Source: Plantago elongata (Eukaryota; Streptophyta; Magnoliopsida; Lamiales; Plantaginaceae). From it: a stretch of 34,460 nucleotides of DNA. Below the pieces are notes generated by a model that saw nothing but the letters and a program-made list of their open reading frames with translations, ran no database searches and had not been told where the DNA came from. A program made the translations under genes and the position numbers. Location: NCBI GenBank assembly GCA_036897095.1, contig JAYMSP010001233.1:1-34460 (forward strand), given 5' to 3'. This document shows, one piece after another, positions 7,528 to 18,711 of this stretch. Every line of letters starts with the position of its first letter. Position 1 is the first letter of the stretch.

Positions 7528-9299
7528 TTAGAACACAAATTTACATATTCTTGTGTGCCCATAACCTCTGCCCATCGCATGACACTGGATTGTCGAAGGG
7601 ACTGTTCTTGTTTTGAACCCACAAGCTTTCGACAGTAAAATTGCCTTTACTTCAGTATTCACAATCCCAGGTGCAGGTTTTGATACATTTGACACATTCA
7701 GGCTTTTCATTGTCGAATCAGATCTCTCATGCATATGGTTTGCTGCCAAAGGATTCGAAGCAACACCATCTTGCGCCTTGTTGCCATCTGATTCAACAAC
7801 AGGCTCATCTTCTATACCAGTAACGATTCTGCCAGCTTCGTTCAGCAATCCAATAGCTCGCCATGCATCTGCAACCAGCTGTACAGTTTTCTTCTGCGGA
7901 TAAACTCCTTTGTCCTCCATAACTTCGAGTAGCTCCTCTGCTTTCCAAGGCTGTTTCGCTTCACCATATCCCCATATCAGAGTTTCAAAAGTCTTCAAGT
8001 TTGGGGGTATATCAAGTTCACACATCTCTTCATATAATCTTACAGCATTGTCCATTCTCCCAGCACTGCACCATCCACTGATGATTGTGGTGAATATTAC
8101 AACATTAGGGTGAACTCTTGACTTGGCCATGAGGTTCAGGAGTTCTTCGGCTTTATCTGGTTCTCCTGCTCGCACATAGCCTTTTGCAAGAATGCTGAAC
8201 GCATGGAGGTCAGGCTTTATCCCGGCTTTAGCCATCTCGTCGAACATCTCTTGGCACTTGCTCATGAGTCCAGCAGAACTCCACGCATTCATCATGGTGC
8301 TGAATGTTATTACGTCTGGTTTCACTCCGAACTCTCCCATTAATGTTAGTGCCTGCATAAACAAAGATCATGTCAGAGTCATACCTGAATACAATATGGT
8401 ACTCTAAAATGCTTGCTCATTTATCGAAACTCAAGCTTTACCTCATCAACTCCATCAGAGTCATCTGCATCCAGAAAACCTTTGATAAGTGAATTGAAAA
8501 CAAAAAGATTGGGGTGAATCTTTAGAACTTTCATCCTATAGACAAATCTCAAAGCATCTTCCATGTTTCCTTCGTTACAGTATCCATTTACGATAATTCC
8601 ACACGTGCGCTCATTTGCTACCATCTTCACACCTTGCATCTGAAAAATCATATCTTCGGCCTTACTTGTTTCTCCTATCTGAGTATAAGCCTTTACAACT
8701 GTGTTATATGTTACACTGTCAGGTTTAACTCCAGCCAAAGTCATACGGTGAACTACATTCCAAACTTCCCCAACATCACCCTTGGTACACCAAGCACGGA
8801 CAAGAATATTATATGTCCTGATGTTGGGCTTTACGCCTTCTCGTAACATTGTATCCAACAGTTTCAAAGATTCTTTGGGCTTACCTATGATTCCAAAAGC
8901 TTTGATCAAGGTATTAAATGTGCTGGTTGTTGGCTTGCACCCTTTCTCTCTCATTCTCTGGAATATTTCCATTGCCTGTTTTATCTTCCCAGCTTCAGAG
9001 AAGGCATTTATCATTGCATTGAAGAATATGGAATCGGGCTTAAGTCCATTTTCTTCCACTTTAGAAAGAAGAGAAGGAATGGACTTAAAACGTTTCTGGG
9101 CGGTCAGGGCAGCTAAAACAGTAGTGTATGTGACAAGAGTTGGCCTGTGTCCTGCTTCTGTTAAATCTTTCAAAATTAAATGCACTTCATGAGGCTTTCC
9201 CCTTTCAATCAAAACATTCATTTGCTTAGTCCTGGAGAGGACTGTTTGGCAACTATTGCTGCCCTGACAGACTGGACATGATTCGTTCCTTGAGTTCAT
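7528..9299 (-). CDS. P-class pentatricopeptide repeat protein (At5g25630/At5g21222-like)
   Basis: There are two exons, 9299-8442 and 8352-7528, joined across an 89-nt GT-AG intron in phase 0, giving 560 aa. After a short N-terminus with a [10 protein letters not shown] cysteine motif come about 12 consecutive 35-residue PPR motifs, residues ~25-445, with typical TYNTLI...G.KPD spacing, then a roughly 115-residue non-repeat tail. The family binds RNA in mitochondria or chloroplasts, two helices per repeat reading one base; the target here is unknown. The order of repeats and phrases such as [22 protein letters not shown] closely match the Arabidopsis At5g25630/At5g21222 PPR group from memory. 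An in-frame TAA upstream and no earlier Met support the start at 9299. There is no strong targeting peptide at the N-terminus, so localisation is uncertain. Confidence 0.92.
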
Positions 9300-10930
9300 T
9301 GGGATTGGAAACGAATGTACTTTATTCTCTTGCGTATGTGGCTCCTGCAGAAGATTTGCTTTTTACGAAGACTGAATAAAAGATAAAAACATGTCACGAG
9401 CATCCAAATTTGAGCCACATATATTAACTGAAATGTCCAGATATCAATTTGGTATGAAACACGATCGTAAAAATTATGAATAGTATCGAAGCATGGCCTT
9501 ATGTGGGAAGTGTGATTGTGTGAATCATACGTAAATCTACCCATAAATTGCTAACGATAAACCATAATCTGATCAACTTGCACCTTAGCATTACAATTTT
9601 TTGATAGAAAACCAAGTGACCAACTAAGAGAAGTTTAAGCGCAAACAACAGGGAAATGCGTGCAATACCATAGTTTTTGCTGCTTTGACTTTTGAGTAGC
9701 TAATTGTCACTCGATTCTGCAGCTTTCCCAGCGTTATCGACTGGGTGTTCTCTAAGCTAAGTTCTCCCATATGTTTCTATAATGATTCATGGATTAGCTC
9801 TTATGCACCCATGTCTGAGAAGTTGCACATATTGCTACTGGTCAGAGGTTTATGCCGGCCTCCACCTTGAAGATATTCCAGACAAAGATTAAGTAGCTGT
9901 CAGTCTCAGCAAATAACTTCACGAAGGATATCGGAAGGTAAGAGCCAGTGCATTCTATACTATTTCCATAAATAGGAAGCATAGAAGCAAAATGAACGTC
10001 TTCGCAAGCATGAGATCATATTTGAGAAACAAATAAACCAGCATTTCAATTTTACACGGAAGTGAGCCCAATCGGACACATGAACCACTCTGCAGTCTGC
10101 TCATTGATCCAGCATTAACACAAGCATTTCACATTCAACATACGACGTAATGTACCATAGATTAGTCTATTCCAATCTTATCGACATGCCTTAACATGCC
10201 ATTCAATAAGATAGACTGCTGGAAATCTAATCATAGAACTCTACATAATAATGCCCGAAATAAGAAACAACTCGAACAGCATAAACAAACTCATTCCAAA
10301 GTCTAAACACTCACTAAGTCTACACTTGATTGAGAGTCGAAGTTAGGAGCCGATTAGGCCAGTATTTAAGAAACTGACTATTTATTGAAATTGGAAACTG
10401 ATCCACTAGCAACTACTGTAAGCGAATAGATTCAATAGCATCATCAAGAATCAAAGGTTTCACATAACCTATATAAGGAGCCTAAATAGATTACTTTGAT
10501 CACATGTTAAAACTCACAATTCAAACTAGAAGCTTGCAATCGAGACATTTAAATGCTACTACAAGTCATTAGAAGTCTATAACACCAATTACCACTGAAA
10601 TAAGGCTAATTGAACCACACCCATAAGATAAAAAGCAAGAGTTTGTTTAGTTAGTTATTGCTCAACATTATGCAAAATGAGATTGAAAATCAAAATCTTG
10701 AAAGCAAACTTCAACTATAAACAAGAACCAAACTTTACTGGCAGAACAATCTCTTACATTGAAGACATGCATAAACCAACATAGGAAATGAGAATTGCAG
10801 TGAGAAAGATGAAGATTGTGATAGTACCTGGGGAGGAGAAGAGTAGTAGAAGAGGTGAATATGCATGGAGTAGAAGAGGTGAATATACATGTAGAGAATT
10901 TGCGAATTGTCCAGTAGTGAGATTTCATCT
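9300..10930 (-). other. Probable 5' leader exon and leader intron of the PPR gene
   Basis: On the minus strand a good 3' splice site (TTCTGCAG) ends at 9345, 44 nt upstream of the PPR start codon, and CCCAG followed by GTACTATC at 10828/10827 is a plausible donor. This would give a non-coding first exon of about 10828-10930 and a 1483-nt leader intron. The interval holds no convincing coding sequence. Inferred only from splice motifs. Confidence 0.4.
10846..10893. repeat. Two perfectly adjoining 24-bp repeats
   Basis: GTAGAAGAGGTGAATATGCA... (10846-10869) is followed immediately by a near-identical copy (10870-10893) with three late substitutions. It falls in the inferred untranslated first exon of the PPR gene. 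Confidence 0.85.
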
Positions 10931-11000
10931 ATTGGCACAATCTTATCCACAGATGATCATTTCAATTTTTCAGCAAATGAAAAAAATTGAGGCTTCAAAT

Positions 11001-11550
11001 CAGTTGTAGCCAATAGGGTCTCACTTCATTTTTTTGTGGGTGAATGACTCGCCACGTCACTTCTTCTCAACTTTTCATTTTCTTTTGCGCTTGTGTGTCT
11101 GTCATGGTCCATTTTATACTTGTAACATATCAAGAGGTCAATGGAGGACCAAATAGATTAGTATCTTTTTAGGACCCGTTTTTATTCTTAAATGAATGTT
11201 GAGAATTTTTCTAGTATATTTAATTCATTTGACTAATTAAGTATAAAAATGGCAAGTATGTATGACTACAATACATTTCAGACGTGGAAGGTAAATTATA
11301 AACATGACAAGTACTACTATTCATTTAACTCTTCTTATAGGGAACCAATCTCATGTGTGTTAGTTATCTGCTGAACCTACCATTAGGTGCGTTAGTTTGT
11401 GATTTTGTTTGGTTTGGTTGAGTATGTACTATTTGATGAAATGTATTTGAGTGAGTTAGTTATGTTATTATTTGCAGTCATAAGAAAGAACCTCTGTAGA
11501 GGTAGTTTGATTTTCTCATCCGCCGTAATGGAATCGAAGAAGTTGTACTA
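11001..11550. other. Intergenic, no gene seen
   Basis: AT-rich sequence between the PPR 5' region and the solo LTR. It should contain the PPR promoter on the minus strand, but no box stands out. Confidence 0.4.
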
Positions 11551-11705
11551 CGTATTGTAATGGTCAAAATTCGCCCTTCCAGCAAGACTGACAAATTGGT
11601 CCATCAAGTTCACGATCCAATCCAGGGTCTTTAAATGAGTCCATCTCAACCTCACACGCGGGTTGGGCCTCCATGCTTCCTAGCGGACAGACACGCTAGT
11701 CAACA

Positions 11706-11930
11706 CACTTGGTGGGTCTGACAGACATGCTAGCCAACGCACTTGGTGAGTCTAACAGACATGCGAGCCAAAACACTTGGCGAGTCTGACATACATGCGA
11801 GCCAACACACTTGGCGAGTCTGACAGACATGCTAGCCAACACACTTGGTGAGTCTGACAACACACTTGGTGAGTCTGACAGACATGCGAGCCAACACACT
11901 TGGCGAGTCTGACAGACATGCGAGCCAACC
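11706..11930. repeat. 34-bp minisatellite, seven units, inside the LTR U3
   Basis: Units begin CACTTGG(T/C)G(A/G)GTCTGACA at 11706, 11740, 11774, 11808, 11842, 11863 and 11897. Six are 34 bp; the fifth is only 21 bp because 13 bp are missing. The array opens a spurious minus-strand ORF of repeated Ser/Val/Cys-rich peptides. U3 repeats in LTRs often carry promoter or enhancer motifs. Confidence 0.92.
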
Positions 11931-12158
11931 TTATTTGACCGACTCGCCCAATCTACCAAAAACGAATTCAACCGACTTGAGATTCGTCCAACCCAATTCG
12001 CAAGGCCAACCATGTTAGCCTAATGGATTGACCGACCCACGTTGCTTGACTAACTCAGTCGTGTCAGTAAGCAACTGACTAGACTGAGTCAGCCCACAAA
12101 GCCACTTCAAATCCGAAAGATTGGAAAAGTGGGTACGGACTGTAATGGTTGGATGGTC

Positions 12159-12164
12159 TATATA
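12159..12164 (+). promoter_or_regulatory. TATA box of the solo LTR
   Basis: TATATA lies within CTATATAGG about 600 bp into the LTR, where a U3/R boundary would be expected. Transcription would start about 30 bp downstream and read towards 12640. Confidence 0.5.
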
Positions 12165-12641
12165 GGAAGGCAGGCGGAAGGAGGAAGACATCTCATTCGG
12201 ACTACGGAAAAACCCTAGCAATCAATCGAACTCCTCTCACTCAACTCTTAGTACTCTATATGCCAGTCAGACGATCAAGCTCTCAGGCTGTCAGTCAGAC
12301 GATCAAGTTTCACCTTCCGCCATCCTACCCTCGCTTATCGACGATCACTAGTTAGCTTCTCTTCACACGGTTAACTAGCACATTGTCGGTAACCATTCAA
12401 TCCTTGCCGAACCGTCAACAGGATAAGTCGACCTCGATCATCTCCATCTCTCTCATTGTCACTTTATTGATTCTTTGTTTCATTACTGACTTGAGCGTCG
12501 GAGTCCCTATGGTCGGCACCACACCAGTGTCACATTGGTATCTTACGTCTCTAGGTTTGTTGCTTGTTGCCTTGCAGGTCGTCGGTGCCCCCCAATTCAT
12601 CAACCTAAATTCGATTGTAGATTTTGAGCGTCTACACGTAT

Positions 12642-14760
12642 TTGCACATGCAAATATTTATCAGGTAAGTAAATTTGTTGAATAGTTTTCTTTGTGTTTA
12701 GATCGAATACATACCCATATAGGTAATTAATCATTCTTCCCCTGTTTTAATTTTTGATTATAATTCATATTTTGAATTTAATCTCCGTTTTTGAGAAGTT
12801 CTTCCTTGGATTCAATCTCCGTCAGATTGAGAAATTGTTCCTTTGGATTATAGGCTATAAGTCTAAAAAATAAAATAGGTGAAAAGGAAATCTAATCGCA
12901 TTTATATTGTTATATATAATTGGTTTATGATCAGGCGTAGTTGTTACCTAAAAGCAAAGAGCTTCTATCCTCACATAAAATAAAATACTCAGTATTGTGA
13001 TTGGGTAGGTTGTTTTCTATTATGCCTAACGTAATACCACAAAAAATTAAGTCATCCTACAAGGAAAGATATGGTGTGCAGTTCTTCCACGACACTTCTC
13101 CTTTTTTCTTGATCCGAGTTTTCAATCACGGAGATCTTGCCCGAACGCCTTAACTTATAGTAATACAGGAGTCGAAGTTAAGTACATAAAGTAGACTCCT
13201 GCATTTCTTCTAAACCCTCCGCAAGTACGTAGACTAGCTTTATTAGTTAGATGCACCCCATACTTTGTAGTATTTTTTATATTTTGGTTATAATTGAGAT
13301 TTGGATACATTTGTACACATGTTTGTTTAGCACACTAATTGTTATAATTTCTAACACATGTAGTAGGTTTAGTCGACCACCCATAGAGGTTATTTTTGTA
13401 TACTACTTATGGCCTTTCTTTTAGATTATTCGAGTTTCCCTCACTTGTCATGTGCACGAAACACTGATATTGACATTGAAGCTAATACCAATTCGTATTT
13501 CTGTTGTTGCAGGCTTGCAGCTTATTTACAAATACCTCAGCTCCAAGCCTTCAACCACGCATTCAATAAGTCTGCAAATTACTAATAAAGTTAGTTTTCA
13601 TAGTGTTTTTAACAATTTAGTTTGGAAATTAATGTACCAAACCTTCTAACATGGAAAGTTGAATTCGAATGTCAATCGTTACACGCTCTGTTGAAGTTTT
13701 AATATATTCAACCAAGTTTGTTTTGAGACCTCGAATTCAATCTCATTGATATGTTGGTTATAAATGAACTTTGATTTTGTGATTCTCTGAAACTACTTGA
13801 CAACCCATGTAGTTGAACTTTTGTTGTGATAAATATGAATTTAGTTGTATCTGTTTTGTTTTCAATTCTAGTTAAGCAAATTAATTGGTACATAATCATT
13901 TCTTATGCTTATGAATCCCCATGCTCACTATTTTTTTCTTAAAAAAAATAGACAATTTGCTTGCATTAATACAATATCCTTCTCACTCCGATACCATATG
14001 ATGTGTTACGTTGACTATATCATTTATTCTATGTTTTGATCCTATCTTCGCTATCAAATTACAAAATTATTTCAGTGTTAAATTCGTGTCTCTTAACTAT
14101 TCAATATGTTTTCTTTCTATTTCTATAGATGCTAGACCAATTTTTTTCTTTTTTGTTGTTGCAGTCCAGCCAACATTCTTTCTGTTCATTCCACACAACC
14201 AAGTAAGTATGCAATTTTATTTTTCATCCATTTGTTAGACTTTTGATATTTATTCTCTGTATCTCGACTTTAGAAGTTCTTCTGATTAATTTTTTGATCC
14301 GTCTTATTAAACTTCGACTCTATGTAGTGAATCTAAGTATGATTTTTTTGTCTCTAAGTTGCAAATGATCTCCCAGTTTGATAGGGCATATATACATTGT
14401 ACATATGTTTTTTCGTAATATTTTGGATGTGTGTTTTTGCAATATTTTGGAATACATATCATGTACGAATCCTATTCAATTCCAAGAATTCATGATATGA
14501 AGTGAGCAGGGTTTGCAAATTTTAAAATCATGTTCTTTGACCAACGGTTGGCGTCTTCAGTGACAAATTGGAAAAAAATAAAGTTTTTTGTGTCTAATTA
14601 TTCCTTTGTTTGGTTGAATTGCAGGTAAAATTGGATGTGTTATTGCAAGGTGATTAAGGGACTATGAACAAAGAAGCAAACAAGGCTGAAGCAACATCAA
14701 CAAATAAAGTGCAAGATGACAGATAAATATATAGCATATTATGAAGCAATGTTGAAGAAA
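12642..14760 (+). other. Region with several strong splice-like signals, no recognisable protein
   Basis: TCAG|GTAAGT at 12664/12665 lies just downstream of the LTR. TTGTTGCAG ends at 13512 and again near 14164, the second followed by a 38-nt segment ending in GTAAGT (14203), and TTGAATTGCAG ends at 14634. The short frames between them are not a known domain. This could be a spliced non-coding transcript or the remains of a gene. Confidence 0.3.
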
Positions 14761-15708
14761 ACTCCAACCAGGCTCCTTTTTTCATAACAAGATTGCTTTT
14801 TTTTTTTTTATCATTTCTTTTCTCATGAGTGGCAAACTATTGCTGAGGTTCCCATGTTTCTTAATTACTGCACAAACCAGTTTCACTTTTTATCTTCCCT
14901 ATACTGGGTTTAATTATTATTTTTTGTACAATTCTTCAAATCTTTTGAAGGTCTTTTTTCTTACTTTGATAAGAAGTAGAAATTAGAGGAAGACATCTCA
15001 CATTTTTCCAATATTAATATACATTTTGACAAACAATTAACCTCAAAAATATAGGTTATATATTTATTATTATTGAATGTCAAAATCATACTATGTTAAA
15101 GTAAAATCTATGGTAGAAAAACGAATTTGTTAATTTGAGTTACCATTGATCCGCAAAGTACATTATCTTTTGTTTTTCTAATGAAAATAAAATCATGTTT
15201 TCAGATGAATTATGGCTACCTCTCAAGAAGTTTACCATGCTGAAAGAGAATGTATGCAAATAACATCCATTACATTGTTAAAAATGCATGTAGCTTCATA
15301 ATTTTTGCTCTGGACAAATTGACATTTGTAGCTGATATTATGCAAGTTGCTTCCAATACATTGTTCATTTTGACAAGCTTCTATGTTTCTATGTGCTTAT
15401 TTCATTATAATCCTATATAGACTTTCACGATAATGGTTAGACGAAACGACGAGGTACAAATAGTTGAAAATATGGAGATTTACAATTGCTTTCCTCAATC
15501 ATTTATCTTCATTCATTACCTCTTTTCAACTTGATTTAGTTATTGATTTCTTCAATCATTTTTCTTATCCTTGCATGTGAGTGTTTGTAGATGTTGAAGA
15601 ATTTAGTTAGTAATTACCTGAAGATAAGCCATCCATTTTTATATTGACGAATCATTATAATATGATGCAAAATATCATGAATCTTTTTATTCCAATTGAT
15701 TTTCAGTT
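14761..15708. other. Intergenic, AT-rich, no gene seen
   Basis: Long T and AT runs, with no ORF or RNA gene that I can support. Confidence 0.4.
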
Positions 15709-16128
15709 AATAACTTGAGTTCCAAGCGGTCTACACTAAACCAGCCATCTAGGTTACTACAATTACCAACTGACTTACAGCTTGAGATTGTTAAGCGTGT
15801 GCAGTTGATAAATTTGAGAGTTACAAAGGTGTTACCGGTTTGAAAATGAGGTAATTTTCATGCACATTTTCTTACATTACGCATAAATTTATTCTGTATT
15901 AAAAACTAGTTACGCTTAACAATTATTAGTTGCACGAGCATCAACGATATTGCATCTAAAGTCATAATCTACAATCTAATAGACATTGGACCTTTCAAGT
16001 ACCGTACACCGTCATATGGTGAGATGAAATTGCACATGAAGTGCATTGAACACGAAAATGTCCATTCGTTTAAATTGCACATGAAGTGCACATGTCCATT
16101 TGGCCGGAGAAGCTCCGACCATATCTGA
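15709..16128 (+). pseudogene. F-box-like protein fossil in two pieces
   Basis: A 44-codon stretch (15709-15843) ends in a TGA and contains LPTDLQLEIVKRVQ, which resembles the first helix of an F-box (LPxDLxxEIxxRV). After about 90 bp, a second stretch is open from 15931 to a TGA at 16126-16128 and reads ...INDIASKVIIYNLIDIGPF... followed by two copies of KLHMKC. No start codon and no clean splice joins them in frame, so this looks like a decayed fragment. F-box proteins are substrate adaptors of SCF ubiquitin ligases. The second half is not a domain I can name; assignment rests mainly on the first motif. Confidence 0.4.
16027..16092. repeat. 19-bp direct repeat, 47 bp apart
   Basis: AAATTGCACATGAAGTGCA occurs at about 16026-16045 and again at 16073-16091, and a shorter ATGTCCATT follows each copy. 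It creates the repeated KLHMKC peptide in the F-box-like remnant. Confidence 0.75.
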
Positions 16129-16297
16129 TCGGAGCATTTGGGAGGAGCTTCACAGCTCCGATCTGCCAGGACACGATCTTCACGGTCCTGACAGATCTGA
16201 ACTTGGCCAGGGCCGAGTCCTGGTCAAATTCGGAACTGACTAAGACTAGGTCCTGGCTAGAACCGGGTCTGACCAGGACACTGTGCTGGTCCAGTTT
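16112..16297. repeat. Chain of GC-rich short hairpins
   Basis: Consecutive inverted repeats: GCTCCGA/TCGGAGC (16112-16135), GGAGC/GCTCC (16144-16159), a 13-bp pair with one mismatch GATCTGCCAGGAC/GTCCTGACAGATC (16160-16197), TTGGCCAGG/CCTGGTCAA (16204-16227), and TCCTGGCTAGA/TCTGACCAGGA continuing to 16297. The region is much more GC-rich than its surroundings and reuses a CCAGGA/TCCTGG core. It directly precedes the foldback element and could be part of the same insertion. Confidence 0.7.
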
Positions 16298-16344
16298 TAT
16301 TTTTTTACTTTTTTATTTAAAAAAAAATTATTAATGTAAATTAG

Positions 16345-16812
16345 TTGGGCTTTTCCACGGTCAGGCAGGACGAAAGGCTTTCGCCCTACCTGACAACAGT
16401 CATCAAATAAAAAAATTATCATATCTATTCCGTTAAATTTTAAAATATTAAAGTACAAAATTGATAATTCTTAAAAAATTATTATTTTAATTTTTAAAAA
16501 TATTTAGAAGTTAAATTTGAATTTTTTTAATCGATATTTGTATTTTTCTAATTTAAATATTTATAAGGTGGAAGGGTGATGGGGTGTCGCCAAGGAGATA
16601 AGGCGATCACCCTGTCGCCTTTTGAATATTTAAATTAGAAAAATATAAGTATCATTAAAAAATTAAATTTGACTCCTACAATATTTTTAAACTTAAAATA
16701 ATATTTTTTAAAGAATTATTAAACTTTAATATATTAAAATTTAACGGAATAGATATGCTAAGTTTTTTATTTACTGCACGTTGTCAGGTAGGGCGAATGT
16801 AGAAAAGCCCAA
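16345..16812. mobile_element. 468-bp foldback element (long inverted-repeat MITE)
   Basis: TTGGGCTTTTC at 16345 and its inverse GAAAAGCCCAA ending at 16812 start two arms of about 200 bp. Matching blocks include GGTAGGGCGAA, ATCATATCTATTCCGTTAAA and an exact TTTTTCTAATTTAAATATT. The left arm carries an extra GGTCAGGCAGGACG-like segment. The centre (about 16567-16622) has its own AGGGTGAT/ATCACCCT hairpin. Flanking TTAGTT on both sides may reflect a target duplication, but the boundary is ambiguous. No coding capacity. Confidence 0.75.
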
Positions 16813-17040
16813 GTTAGTTAATTTAATTATACTAAGTAATTAAACAAATATTAATGATTACGAATATGAATTATAACAATATAAACATCTCAAATTCCTC
16901 ATTATTTGTAAAGTATGACTAATAATTTTATAACATTGATTTTCGTTACGTTATGGTATCGTAGTGTATATACGTTCATATATTTCCGAAAATGTGATAA
17001 TTTGATAAATTTTATGAAAATTGGGACTAATCTATATTTA
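16813..17040. other. AT-rich spacer
   Basis: Very AT-rich sequence between the foldback element and the LTR-like remnant. Nothing is recognised. Confidence 0.4.
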
Positions 17041-17640
17041 TATAATTTGTTGGGCCTTTTGTAATGTTATGTTCCAACAATACAATTTAACCCTATTCAA
17101 TTCAACAATCTCCAAACCAACCAACAATAAACGCAAGATGATAAGTAAACACACAACACAAGATTTATGTGGTTCGACAATTACCTACATCCACAAAATA
17201 CCAAGATTTCTATTAACCAAGAACCAAAATGCAGTATACGAGGAATCGATCTAAACTACCAAGTTGTCTAGCTCTGTTCTCTCTTCCTCACCGTGTTTCT
17301 CGTTATAAATCTCAATGTGTTCTACTACCTACATGTGTATATATACTAGAGGATATCAACATAGATTTTCTAACCACAAAATAATTCTATTCTAATTAGA
17401 AAAGAAAACTTATCTTTAAGCAAAAGTATCCAAGTTAGATTTGACTTCTAACTATCTCATGTGTCTTCAGTGTTGTCGCCACACCACACAACTTCAGTGT
17501 TTCCGGTGTTATATCCAAGTGTCACCAATACACTCTAACACCACACATCGTATATCCTTAATCCAGTGTATCCAGTATATCATATTTCATTATTACCTTT
17601 GATATTAAGCTAACCGGCTTCACAATTCTCCACCTTAGCT
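17041..17640. mobile_element. Copia-type LTR remnant
   Basis: The sequence runs from TTGTTGGGCCTTTTGTAATG through TTCCAACA to ACAAGATTTATGTGGTTCG, followed by CTACATCCAC. It then continues with ACAATTCTCCACCTTAGC near 17625. These phrases recur in plant Ty1/copia LTRs and adjoining internal sequence. No paired LTR, target duplication or intact ORF is visible, and the frames inside are short. Confidence 0.45.
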
Positions 17641-18711
17641 TCATATCAATGTAACTACAGTACACCACACCATCCATGTCCCTATAGTTAGGACACAACC
17701 CTGAAAGTCTTCACTCCCGCCAAATCCACACACAACATGAACTTTGAACATGGAAGAACTTTCGTCATGTAATCAAAAGTATCCAATGAAGTCTGAATCT
17801 TTTTCACCTTGATCACACATTTAGCTATAAGCACTGCAACTTGTTCCTTCAAGTAGCTCCACCCCAGACTCAACTATGTCAACTCCGAATTGAACTTCGG
17901 TTCCTATTACATCTCCCATAATAGAATCCACCTGAATATGTATGCAGATTTCTTTCTTGGTTTCAACATCGGCCATGCCTCACCGCTGTCCCAAATTATC
18001 CTCCAGTGTATTCATGTCCCTTTTGATATCATCCCATAACTATTGAATATGTCATCTTTAGTGATAGTTCCTTCTTTATCCTCAAGAAACTATTCTTTCA
18101 CAAGAAGTGTTGAACCAATCACAAAGAATGTTGAACCAAAAATTAGCCTAGAACGTGAAAGCTTCATTTCGTATAATTTGTAGAATGTCTTATATAACCC
18201 CTTAGAAGCTGACTCAGATCACTACTTCCCATATGTCACACCTCAAATAACCCCTAAAATGTGTAATTGACTAACAAAGAAGTACTAGTAGTGTAGCGTC
18301 TCAGAATTTAAAGTGAAATTCAAAAGTTTAAATGGATTGAAAATGCTATTTTTATTTTTTCGAGAATATATTTATAAGAATTTTAAAATTAAACGTATTT
18401 TTACTGAATAAATAATATGCGGAGAAGAATTTGTACTAGTACAATGAGACCAGCGTATCCGGAGATCTTGTATCAATTAGTTACAAGTAGAGAGGTCGTT
18501 GGTAAGATAATTTGGATTTGTTTTGAAAGCGTGTGTAATCATCACTTCCTCATTATTTCGTCAAACACAAGCCCCAACAAAGAAAAGAAAAAAGGTAAAT
18601 TCGACCACCAAATTTGCAGAAAAACATGAATCAACGATCCTTTCTGCAAATGGAAGAAATGAATTGATCGAAACAATCATCATCATCAATCAAGAACATC
18701 TACTTCTCCTG
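17641..18711 (+). other. Probable retroelement debris, then S1P upstream region
   Basis: Positions 17641-18250 continue the remnant without a readable polyprotein. The last few hundred bases before 18712 should hold the promoter and leader of the site-1 protease gene. The reading frame is open back to a Met at 18523, but that extension (MKACVIITSS...) lacks the signal-peptide start expected for the family. Confidence 0.4.

Larger units (their letters stand above)
11551..12641 (+). mobile_element. Solo LTR of a Ty3/gypsy-type retrotransposon with target duplication
   Basis: The LTR spans 11556-12636 (1081 bp), starts TGTA and ends TACA, and is flanked by CGTAT at 11551-11555 and 12637-12641, a 5-bp target duplication. 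Its 3' part contains ACTTGAGCGTCGGAGT and a CCAATTCATCAACC-like stretch before the CTACA end, phrases I know from the U5 of many plant gypsy LTRs. A TATATA box (12159-12164) and an A-rich leader start follow the U3. No primer-binding site or internal coding region follows, so unequal recombination probably removed the body. The plus orientation follows from the U5 phrase. Confidence 0.8.

Noticed and set aside
8634-9192. Plus-strand frames of up to 136 codons over the PPR exons
   Set aside because: They lie antisense to confirmed PPR coding sequence and have no domain; shadows of repeat-biased codons.
11696-12013. 105-codon minus-strand frame of repeated SDSPSV / LASMSV peptides
   Set aside because: Produced by the 34-bp minisatellite inside the solo LTR; no start context, domain or splice evidence.
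12383-12685. 100-codon plus-strand frame
   Set aside because: Spans the LTR U5 and runs across the target duplication into flanking DNA, so it cannot be an ancestral gene.
17021-17254. 77-codon plus-strand frame
   Set aside because: Lies in copia-type LTR sequence; LTRs do not code and no domain is visible.
18523-18711. Alternative S1P start at 18523
   Set aside because: In frame with the gene, but the added 63 residues are charged and unlike the family. The Met at 18712 begins a proper hydrophobic signal.
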